Below the pieces are notes generated by a model that made no database searches, was not told the origin of the DNA, and saw nothing but the letters and a program-made list of their open reading frames with translations. The position numbers and the translations under genes are program-made. Of a DNA stretch of 9,587 nt, positions 1 through 5,701 are shown piece by piece. The DNA comes from Acidobacteriaceae bacterium (GTDB taxonomy: Bacteria; Acidobacteriota; Terriglobia; Terriglobales; Acidobacteriaceae), in the NCBI GenBank assembly GCA_030040395.1, contig JASHTU010000543.1, positions 1 to 9,587 of the forward strand, written 5' to 3'. Each line of letters begins with the position of its first letter. Within the stretch, counting starts at the first letter, position 1.

Positions 1-188
1 TGGCCGCGCGCGGCATTGGCGCGCTGGGCGAAATGCTCAAGGCGCATGCCGACCGCGCCCCCCTGCATCGCAATGTCGACCAGTTGGAGGTGGGCGGGAC
101 GGCGCTTTATCTGGCTAGCGAGCTCGCGAGCGCAGTGACCGGCGAAACGCTGTACGTCGATTGCGGTTACAACATCATGGGGTTCTGA
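1..188 (+). CDS. fabI: Enoyl-[acyl-carrier-protein] reductase (NADH), C-terminal fragment
   Basis: This is the last 61 codons of a gene that begins before the window; the reading frame starts at base 3 and ends with TGA at 186-188. The product matches the C-terminus of FabI, the short-chain dehydrogenase/reductase that carries out the last, NAD(P)H-dependent reduction of each fatty-acid elongation cycle in the cytoplasm. Visible family features are AARGIGALGEML (compare AARGIKDFRKML in E. coli FabI), the segment APLHRNVDQLEVGGTALYLASELASAVTGE and the terminal VDCGYNIMGF, which corresponds to the 'HVDGGFNI' end that forms part of the substrate-binding lid. The catalytic Tyr and Lys lie upstream and cannot be checked. 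It converges with the minus-strand genes ending at 334. Identification rests on recalled family similarity and is strong for SDR/FabI. Confidence 0.9.
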   Translation, partial: AARGIGALGEMLKAHADRAPLHRNVDQLEVGGTALYLASELASAVTGETLYVDCGYNIMGF

Positions 189-333
189 CGTTGTTTGCAC
201 GGTGGAACGCCCGCTCTGGGCGCTCCTGAGCCGGCAGTCGCGCCAGTGAAGGTTAGAAATCCATGCGCGGACTCGCCCTGGACTCGCGGTCAAGTAGCCG
301 CCGCAGCTCAAGCTCCGCATGTTGCGGGCAGTT
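189..333. other. Convergent intergenic gap
   Basis: This is a 145-bp stretch between the end of fabI and the end of the minus-strand HMA-like gene. A short GC hairpin (CGCCC at 208-212 pairing with GGGCG at 218-222) lies about 20 bases after the fabI stop, but no T-tract follows, so I do not call it a terminator. No coding signal is convincing here. Confidence 0.5.
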
Positions 334-759
334 TTAGAAATTCTCTTGCAGCCAGCGCACTGCCGGGTTCTTCGCCCGCGGATGCTTGATCCTTATCCAG
401 CCGGGCCCAATTTCAACGGCCTGCTGTTGGGGCAGTCGTTGGACCAAGACGCCGCCGGGCCGATATCCGGCCTCCACCATCACCTGCCGGATCTCGTCTG
501 GCGAGACGGGCGCCCCATCTGCAAAGTCGATGGTGATACGCGACCGTTTCAGGTCGAGCTTGGCAGCATCGGCGCCTTGCATTCTGGTCAAGGGCACGAG
601 GATGTTGAAAAAGCCGCGCGGCGAGAATACCCCATTCAAGGTTGCCGAGACGCGCGTAATCTCGGGCTGAGATGGCATTTGCGCGGTTAAAGGGGAAATT
701 GAACCTACCATCAGCGCCGCAAAGGATATGACCTTAACGCATTTTGACAACCGGCTCAT
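334..759 (-). CDS. Secreted HMA-like domain protein lacking the CxxC metal site
   Basis: The 141-residue product has a typical signal peptide (basic start, hydrophobic stretch about residues 8-22, likely cleavage after LTA at 24-26). The mature part follows the heavy-metal-associated (HMA, ferredoxin-like) pattern: a first strand with NGVFSPRG (42-49), then QGADAAKLDLKRSRITIDF (61-79) corresponding to the 'GV..V.VDL....V.V' section, and SPDEIRQVMVEAGYRP (86-101) corresponding to the last helix and the 'AGY' end. In copper chaperones and MerP the first loop reads GMxCxxC; here the two cysteine positions are Ser46 and Gly49. The only cysteine, Cys7, is in the signal peptide. Canonical metal transfer through CxxC is therefore not expected. 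The ATG overlaps the stop of the upstream barrel gene (ATGA at 756-759), so the two are probably translationally coupled. A periplasmic adaptor or metal-related sensor role is only inference. Confidence 0.75.
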   Translation of the reverse strand: MSRLSKCVKVISFAALMVGSISPLTAQMPSQPEITRVSATLNGVFSPRGFFNILVPLTRMQGADAAKLDLKRSRITIDFADGAPVSPDEIRQVMVEAGYRPGGVLVQRLPQQQAVEIGPGWIRIKHPRAKNPAVRWLQENF

Positions 760-1652
760 CTCTGCCCCCTGCGGCGCCAGCTTGGCATAGAGACGTAGTA
801 CTCGAGGAAGATATAGGTTCGAGAATGCTGGGCAATGGGATGCGGCGTTTCATAGTCCTGCATGACGGAGATCTGTTCGCCTGCCCCAAATTCCCAGTGC
901 AGGGTAGCCCATTCGAAAATGGCGTCCTGTTTGTAGGTCTTATTGGCAGAGGCCACGGTGGGAAGCCCGTTCACATGGCTTATTCCCTGATCCTGATAAT
1001 TTCCTTCAATGGAGAGCACCAGATTACTGGGCAAGCCCTCTTCGGGAAGGTGGAACGGAAAGAGCCTGATTTCCATTTCGCCATCCGCATCGAACTGGCT
1101 CCCGGGTGTGAAACCGGCGGAGGCCGCAGGATTGTGGAGATAGGTCGCGTCCCATGCGGCGCCGAAGAGCGAATTGTTATAACCAAAGGTGACGCCAGCG
1201 TAGGGATCGACGGTGCCGGAGCCGGACTGGAGGGAGCCGGGCGCCAAGGTTCCGTTTACCATGTATCGATTCTGGCCGGTAGGCAACGACGCGCCTGCAA
1301 GTGGAGCAATGCGAAATGTAGACCGCGGCTTGTCGATCTTGAACAGGGTATTGCGAACGAACACCACGGTATTGCCCGCCCCAAAGGTTGAAGGATTGTG
1401 GTCCAATGACAAAACGCCCTGGTTCGCGGTGATAAACAAGGACCAATTCGGAGTCGCGCCATAAGCGAAATTGACCGGAAACTGAAGGCTGCGATACCCG
1501 GAAGGCCCGAAGCCCGGCTCGGCATTGAAGCGAAAGAGTCCTTGATTCTTCGCCACGGGGAGCGCAGTGACAAAAGTAGCAGGCGAGGCCGATACGCCAG
1601 ACGGATTCATTACGAACAGCGCCGCCAAGAAGAAGACGAAAGCGGTTCGCAT
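756..1652 (-). CDS. Outer-membrane beta-barrel-like protein (transporter/MetA-pathway-like)
   Basis: The 298-residue product starts with a clear signal peptide, MRTAFVFFLAALFVM followed by GVSA, with likely cleavage after residue 22. The rest is rich in alternating aromatic and polar residues typical of barrel strands: PVNFAYGATPNWSLFITANQG, VDPYAGVTFGYNNSLFGAAWDATYLHN, LVLSIEGNYQDQG, and a last strand RTYIFLEYYVSM near the C-terminus. I recall this layout from proteins annotated as transporter or 'putative MetA-pathway of phenol degradation' outer-membrane proteins. Family assignment is moderate and no substrate can be read. The open frame runs back to 2084, but I placed the start at 1652 because that ATG is immediately followed by the signal peptide; no strong ribosome binding site is visible there. 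The stop overlaps the start of the HMA-like gene, indicating one transcript and possibly a joint envelope function. Confidence 0.75.
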   Translation of the reverse strand: MRTAFVFFLAALFVMNPSGVSASPATFVTALPVAKNQGLFRFNAEPGFGPSGYRSLQFPVNFAYGATPNWSLFITANQGVLSLDHNPSTFGAGNTVVFVRNTLFKIDKPRSTFRIAPLAGASLPTGQNRYMVNGTLAPGSLQSGSGTVDPYAGVTFGYNNSLFGAAWDATYLHNPAASAGFTPGSQFDADGEMEIRLFPFHLPEEGLPSNLVLSIEGNYQDQGISHVNGLPTVASANKTYKQDAIFEWATLHWEFGAGEQISVMQDYETPHPIAQHSRTYIFLEYYVSMPSWRRRGQR

Positions 1653-1910
1653 GGGTGAAAATGGGGATATAGCCACTCTCAGGGAGGTACTCCTTTTCTG
1701 CGCCGCGGTTCTCCGGTTCAATTGCGCGTTCGAATAGATATGGTAATCGAGATTGCCGATTTTCACGTCGCCGGCAGGCAGGCGCAGTGGGCTCCGGTGG
1801 AATCGAGGCGTCTGGTGCGCCAGCAACCGGTGGAACCTGCAGGAACAGCCGCAGAGCACCACCCCGAACGGAATTTGCTTCATCCGCCATAGCTCCGGTG
1901 AAATGCTCTC
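1653..1910 (-). pseudogene. Possible decayed small gene between two envelope genes
   Basis: The stretch between the two envelope genes (1653-1939) lacks a convincing intact gene but has coding-like pieces in two frames. An ATG preceded by GGAG about nine bases upstream begins MKQIPFGVVLCGC, which resembles the start of a signal peptide. A second frame continues LFLQVPPVAGAPDASIPPEP, and the first frame resumes with PAGDVKIGNLDYHIYSNAQL. Joining the pieces would need at least two frameshifts. One reading is a secreted-protein gene that has lost its frame. The alternative is ordinary leader DNA that happens to stay open, since the first frame runs without a stop into the barrel gene. I do not recognise a family. 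Confidence 0.22.
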
Positions 1911-1939
1911 GTTGCGGCGAATCCTCTTTATGCATGGAT

Positions 1940-2737
1940 TCAATTTGCCGGATTCACCTGGAGAAGAGCTGTGCTGCCGGCGTAGAGCCTTACCGAGCGT
2001 CCATGCCGTGCAAGCGTAAAGGTCCCGCTGCCATCCTGGCCATTCTCCGGGATGTAATCGCCGCCGAATCCGTACACGCCGCATGCATCCGGAGAATAGA
2101 TTGCCACCGATTGCTCCGTATCAGTTCCCACGCAGCTCATTCCCGCGCCGGGGCCGGAGAAGCCTGCGGGAAGCAGGCGCGCAAACACACCATTCCTGCG
2201 GTTGTATGCGATGGCATCACCGTCATCGGACAGAATCGCCTTTTCGAGAGGCGAAAATGTCGTTCCGCCAACCAGCGTGATCTCACCCACGTGGTCCGTG
2301 TCGTCGAAGCTGTGCGGATAGGTTGCGTCTCTTGACTCAAGGGTGTTCGCAATGGCGCGAACCGAGAGATTTACGGGAATCACGGCTTCGCCGCTCCCGA
2401 TGGTGTCGAAATGGATCGAGATTAGTGAAGGCCTCTGGCGTGCATAGGGCGTCGAATCGAAATGGAATGGCTCGACCGCAACCACATGGCCGGTAACCAG
2501 AGTTCCTTTTGCGATCCTCTGGCCGCCTGGCAACACAATCACCTGCATCGTCTTCGCCGTCACTGCATCGTCCACCCTCGCTTTCTTTGCATCCACGGAA
2601 TGGACAAACCGTACAGGGATGGCAGTCGATGGGGGCAAGGAAAGGGGCTGCGCAGGCGCCGCGGCGGCTGCACACAAGGGCAGATCCACCACTCCAAAAG
2701 CAAGCATCCCCAGCGTCAGGACCAGCGTTTTCGGCAT
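1940..2737 (-). CDS. Secreted protein of unknown function
   Basis: The 265-residue product has a signal peptide (MPKTLVLTLGMLAFGVV, Ala-rich cleavage region around residues 22-27). The start is decided by a good ribosome binding site: GAGGAG lies seven bases before the ATG at 2737. The N-terminal half of the mature protein has 'LPPSTAIPVRFVHSVDAKKARVDD' and 'GGQRIAKGTLVTGHVVAVEP', a beta-rich pattern I associate with exported proteins common in Acidobacteriota ('IPV.L...LDAKKAK.GD.V.A... G..IPKG..V.GHV'). The C-terminal part contains two cysteines (about 202 and 219) that could form a disulfide, and it ends with a possible strand-rich region (SGTFTLARHGRSVRLYAG). The gene is divergent from the response regulator gene, with a 138-bp shared region that carries the phased repeat. 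It may be the first gene of a transcript continuing into the barrel and HMA-like genes. The biochemical role is unknown. Confidence 0.8.
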   Translation of the reverse strand: MPKTLVLTLGMLAFGVVDLPLCAAAAAPAQPLSLPPSTAIPVRFVHSVDAKKARVDDAVTAKTMQVIVLPGGQRIAKGTLVTGHVVAVEPFHFDSTPYARQRPSLISIHFDTIGSGEAVIPVNLSVRAIANTLESRDATYPHSFDDTDHVGEITLVGGTTFSPLEKAILSDDGDAIAYNRRNGVFARLLPAGFSGPGAGMSCVGTDTEQSVAIYSPDACGVYGFGGDYIPENGQDGSGTFTLARHGRSVRLYAGSTALLQVNPAN

Positions 2738-2797
2738 TTTTGAACTCCTCGGCATCGGGCAATGAAGCCCAACTCTCCGATCAAACCACGGAGCGAC

Positions 2798-2825
2798 CTT
2801 AAGGAATTCTGAAGTTTTTCTGAAG
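2798..2825 (+). promoter_or_regulatory. Putative OmpR/PmrA-type operator: three hexamers at 11-bp spacing
   Basis: CTTAAG (2798-2803), CTGAAG (2809-2814) and CTGAAG (2820-2825) are each separated by five bases, and the 11-mer TTCTGAAGTTT is perfectly repeated in tandem (2807-2817 and 2818-2828). A weaker match, CTGAGA, falls in the same phase at 2842-2847. OmpR-family winged-helix regulators bind direct repeats in 11-bp register, and the known PmrA box is (C/T)TTAA(G/T)-N5-(C/T)TTAA(G/T). The site lies about 50 bp before the start of the downstream OmpR-family regulator and about 60 bp before the divergent secreted-protein gene, so autoregulation and control of both directions are likely. Binding itself is inferred. 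Confidence 0.65.
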
Positions 2826-2875
2826 TTTTGGCGCTGGCCTTCTGAGATAGCACAGAGTGAGATACATTTTGAGTC

Positions 2876-3598
2876 ATGAGCCTGGCAAGCGCCGAGCGAT
2901 CCGGCAAAACCCTGCGCATCCTCGTCATTGAAGACGAGCGCAAACTCGCCGCAGCCATCGCTGAAGGCCTTGAGGGCAATGGCTGCGAGGTGACTCTGGC
3001 CGAATCCGGAGAAGCCGGCATCCGGCAACTGCACCACTCCGCTTTCGATCTGGTTCTGCTCGATATCATGCTGCCGCGCATGGGCGGCCTGGAAACATTG
3101 CGCGAGATGCGCCGCAATGGATTTCGCACCCCAGTTCTGATCCTCACCTCGCGCGGATCGGTGGACGATCGAGTGCGCGGTCTCGACGCCGGGGCGGACG
3201 ATTACCTGGTCAAACCCTTCGCGTTTCCCGAGCTGCTGGCGCGCGTACGCGCGCTCCATCGACGGTCGAATCCAGCAACCACTTCGGTGCTCGAACTTGC
3301 CGACCTGAAAATGGACGTAAGCGGGCGCGTGGCCGCGCGCGGCAATATGACGCTCGATCTCACCGGCCGCGAGTTCGACCTCCTCGAATACCTGTTGCTC
3401 AACAGCGGATCTGTGGTTTCACGCGAGATGGTGGCTCGCGACGTCTGGAAGACGACAGTGCGGTATACTTCCCTCGATAACGTGATTGACGTTCATATCG
3501 CACGCATCCGCAAGAAGCTCGACGACCCATTCCCCGTGAAGCTGCTGCATACGGTTCGCGGCCTCGGCTTTGTGCTGCGCCAGGCAGAGGAAGAGTAG
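2876..3598 (+). CDS. Response regulator, OmpR/PhoB family (CusR/CopR/PmrA-like)
   Basis: The 240-residue protein is a DNA-binding regulator activated by phosphorylation. The receiver domain (about 13-128) starts LRILVIEDE, with acidic pair Glu19/Asp20, phospho-acceptor Asp63 in LVLLDIMLP, Thr91 in LILTSRG and Lys113 in DDYLVKPF, so all signature residues are present. A winged-helix domain follows (about 140-235) with LDLTGREFDLLEYLL, the SREMVARDVW segment, the recognition helix region NVIDVHIARIRKKLDD and the wing HTVRGLGFVLR. The family layout is that of CusR, CopR and PmrA/QseB. The start was taken at ATG 2876; the first 12 residues precede the receiver and the ribosome binding site is weak. 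The TAG stop shares its G with the GTG start of the kinase, so the pair is co-translated. The phased repeat just upstream is its most likely binding site. Confidence 0.96.
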   Translation: MSLASAERSGKTLRILVIEDERKLAAAIAEGLEGNGCEVTLAESGEAGIRQLHHSAFDLVLLDIMLPRMGGLETLREMRRNGFRTPVLILTSRGSVDDRVRGLDAGADDYLVKPFAFPELLARVRALHRRSNPATTSVLELADLKMDVSGRVAARGNMTLDLTGREFDLLEYLLLNSGSVVSREMVARDVWKTTVRYTSLDNVIDVHIARIRKKLDDPFPVKLLHTVRGLGFVLRQAEEE

Positions 3599-5013
3599 TG
3601 CGGCTGCGCCCCAGGTACATCCGCGACCGGCTTACGCTCTGGTATGTCGGCATCTTCGCCATCGTGCTGGGCGTGTACATCTGCGGGGCGTGCGTTCTTC
3701 AGTACTGGCAGCTCATGAACGAGCTGCACCGCGCTGAAATCCAGGAGCTGGAAACTATCGAGGGGCTTTTGTACTTCGCCCCCGACGGTCGCTTGCTTTT
3801 ACACCAGGACTACCACAGTCACCCTCAATCGAGACGCGTGCTCGATGACTTTCTTGAGGTGCTGACTCCGGGTGGACAGGTGCTCTTGCGCAACGACCGT
3901 CTGCAAGGGATGGATCTGGGCGGCGCGCCCGCGCCGGGCGAAGGAGATGTGGGCTACAGATCCACAAGAATGCGTCTCGCCAACGGCGCCCCGGTGCTCG
4001 CCATCAGCCACCTTCACATTCTCGATGGCAAGCCTCTTCTCATCCGGCTCGCCTACGGCACAGGTTTAATCAGGGATCACCTGTTTGAATTTCTTGTGCT
4101 TCTGCTGCTCGCTGTGCCCGTGGCGCTGGTCGCCGCCGGGGTTGCCGGCTACCGCATCGCCGGCAAGGCGCTGAACCCGCTGGAAGAAATGGCCCGGCGA
4201 ACCGAGCAGATCACGGCGCGCCGCCTCAGCGAGCGAATCCCCATTGACAATCCGCGTGACGAGTTCGGACACATGGCGCGCGTGCTCAACGGACTGCTCA
4301 CGCGGCTGGGCGAATCGTTCGAAAAGCTGCAGCACTTCACTTCCGATGTTTCTCATGAGCTGCGCACGCCGCTGGCCGCCATTCGCAGTGTCGGGGAAGT
4401 GGGCTTGCAGGAGGACCACAGTCCGGAAAAGTACCGCGACATCATCGGCAGCATGCTGGAAGAAGTAGCGCGGCTGACGGCCATGATCGACACCCTGCTG
4501 ACCATCGCCTATGCGGATTCGGGAGAAGTCGAACTGCACCGCACTTTCTTCACGCTCAACGATCTCGCTCAGGAAGCGGTTGCGGTTGTCGGCGTTCTTG
4601 CCGAAGACAAGAAGCAGACCATCTTTCTTACAGGAGAAAGCCGGTTTCACCTTTCCGCTGACCGCAACTTCCTGCGCATGGCGGTCATCAACCTGCTCGA
4701 CAACGCGGTAAAGTATTCGCCTTCGGCCAGCTCCATCCGGCTGCGGATCTCTGACGCTGAAAAATCTGGCGACGGATCGCGCTTTGCCGAGCTCGCCATC
4801 GAAGACGACGGCCCGGGAATACCCGAAGAGAAGGCTGCACGTGTCTTCGACCGCTTTTATCGCGTGGACGAGGGCAGGACCCGCGATGCGGGAGGCGCAG
4901 GGCTTGGACTGGCCATTTCGAAGTGGGCCGTTGAAGCCCATGGAGGCGTCATTTCTGTCAAACCCCGGCTGCCGCAAGGCTCAGTGTTCACGATCTGCTT
5001 GCCGGCAGCGTAG
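3598..5013 (+). CDS. Sensor histidine kinase (CusS/heavy-metal-sensor-like)
   Basis: The 471-residue inner-membrane kinase starts at GTG 3598, preceded by AGAGGAAG. Its domains run in order: first membrane segment about 13-34, extracytoplasmic sensor about 37-163, second membrane segment about 164-185, HAMP about 186-240, HisKA with the H-box FTSDVSHELRTP (phosphorylated His253), and an ATPase domain with the N box NLLDNAVKYS, G1 DDGPGIP, F box FDRFYRVD and G2 GGAGLGLAIS. All catalytic boxes are intact, so it should be an active partner of the regulator it overlaps by one base. The sensor region has a histidine cluster, HQDYHSH (69-75), and a second pair, HLH (138-140), consistent with but not proving metal sensing. 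Assignment to the heavy-metal sensor group is by overall architecture and the CusR-like partner. Confidence 0.95.
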   Translation: MRLRPRYIRDRLTLWYVGIFAIVLGVYICGACVLQYWQLMNELHRAEIQELETIEGLLYFAPDGRLLLHQDYHSHPQSRRVLDDFLEVLTPGGQVLLRNDRLQGMDLGGAPAPGEGDVGYRSTRMRLANGAPVLAISHLHILDGKPLLIRLAYGTGLIRDHLFEFLVLLLLAVPVALVAAGVAGYRIAGKALNPLEEMARRTEQITARRLSERIPIDNPRDEFGHMARVLNGLLTRLGESFEKLQHFTSDVSHELRTPLAAIRSVGEVGLQEDHSPEKYRDIIGSMLEEVARLTAMIDTLLTIAYADSGEVELHRTFFTLNDLAQEAVAVVGVLAEDKKQTIFLTGESRFHLSADRNFLRMAVINLLDNAVKYSPSASSIRLRISDAEKSGDGSRFAELAIEDDGPGIPEEKAARVFDRFYRVDEGRTRDAGGAGLGLAISKWAVEAHGGVISVKPRLPQGSVFTICLPAA

Positions 5014-5238
5014 ATCATCCCTCGACAGGGCGCTTCACGATTCTTTGTCTGGCGGAAGTAGCCGATTCGCATCCACAAACCAGCACTTCGGCGCCGAAAA
5101 CGGAGATTCCGCCATTTGGAGGCGCTGGAGGAAACCCAACGCCGTCAATCTCAAGGACTTCTGAAGCTGGTCCGTTGCGGTTGGATGCTGAAGATCTCCG
5201 CATCCAGCGCAGCACCGTTCGCTCGGAGATGTCGAAGC
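5014..5238. other. Intergenic region after the kinase gene
   Basis: No gene, tRNA or clear terminator is visible in these 225 bases. A minus-strand frame (5015-5215, 66 codons) is open and includes DGVGFPPAPPNGGISVFGAE, but it has no recognisable family or good start and ends next to the kinase stop, so I leave it uncalled. The remaining sequence runs up to the left end of the palindromic element. Confidence 0.4.
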
Positions 5239-5271
5239 CTAGGGTGTATCGACATATACGAGCGGGCAGCG
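5239..5271 (+). repeat. Left terminal inverted repeat
   Basis: This is the left arm of the 265-bp element. The first 22 bases are a perfect inverted match to 5488-5509. The next 11 match except at two positions, ending in GGGCAGCG. Confidence 0.75.
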
Positions 5272-5506
5272 ACGGGAGCCATTTTTTCTCAGATCAAGGA
5301 GAGAGGAGCGACGCATACCGGGCGTCTGCTAGCGACGAGCGACACAGGGATGAGGGAAAATGGCCCCGTCCCTCCGGGTTGCGGCGCAAATTGGGCCATA
5401 CTTCGTTGCCGGCCTCGACCTTGGAGCCGCCAAAGCCTTCGGCCTCCGCCTCGTCTGGCCCAATTTTCCCTCGCAACGCTGCCCACCCGTATATGTCGAT
5501 ACACCC
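5242..5506. mobile_element. MITE-like palindromic element with TA flanks
   Basis: A 33-bp end (5239-5271) is matched in inverted orientation at 5477-5509 with 31 of 33 positions identical, including a perfect 22-bp core that starts TAGGGTGTATCGACATATAC. Both ends are bordered by TA (5240-5241 and 5507-5508), so the element from GGGTGT to ACACCC is 265 bp with a possible TA target duplication, as made by IS630/Tc1-mariner and some IS5-group transposases. Inside is a second perfect inverted repeat of 11 bp (AAATTGGGCCA at 5388-5398 and its complement at 5456-5466). No transposase is encoded; open frames inside are short and look accidental. The palindromic CTAG context makes the exact boundary uncertain by a few bases. 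Confidence 0.65.
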
Positions 5507-5509
5507 TAG
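5477..5509 (-). repeat. Right terminal inverted repeat
   Basis: This is the right arm of the 265-bp element, reverse complementary to 5239-5271 with two mismatches. It ends ATACACCCTAG. Confidence 0.75.
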
Positions 5510-5701
5510 CATCTTCAACCCGCCAAGGTGTTGTGCATCACTGAAAATCACCGCCGGTTGCGCTATTCGTAAAGGTAGATATCCACTGCCGGAGGCGGGC
5601 TCGCCCCGCGGAGAAGAGTTGTCCTTTGGAAGTGTCGCCGGCGCCTTCCGGCCGGTCTCCTTGTCTGCGCTCCGAGCCTTCTACATCCACGGAATGCCCT
5701 G
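5510..5701. other. Leader region before amrS
   Basis: This is 192 bases of noncoding DNA between the palindromic element and amrS. It must hold the amrS promoter unless transcription enters through the element. I could not place a convincing -35/-10 pair, and no Shine-Dalgarno stands out before ATG 5702. A short GC hairpin around 5596-5611 (GCGGG...CCCGC) has no T-tract. Confidence 0.4.

Noticed and set aside
208..222. GC hairpin after fabI as a terminator
   Set aside because: The stem is only 5 bp and no T-run follows.
744..1391. Plus-strand open frame of 215 codons opposite the barrel gene
   Set aside because: Antisense to a gene with a clear signal peptide and coupled neighbour; the product has no recognisable features.
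1653..2084. Upstream extension of the barrel gene giving a 442-residue protein
   Set aside because: It overlaps the end of the secreted-protein gene (1940-2737) on the same strand and puts the signal peptide in the middle of the protein; the start at 1652 fits better.
2738..3259. Upstream extension of the secreted-protein gene to 439 residues
   Set aside because: It would run antisense through the response regulator; ATG 2737 has GAGGAG at ideal spacing and a signal peptide directly after it.
4066..4977. Minus-strand open frame of 303 codons inside the kinase gene
   Set aside because: Shadow of the kinase; all kinase motifs are on the plus strand.
5289..5551. Short minus-strand open frames within the palindromic element
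   Set aside because: They cross the inverted repeats and are Arg/Gly-rich with no start signals; most likely accidental.
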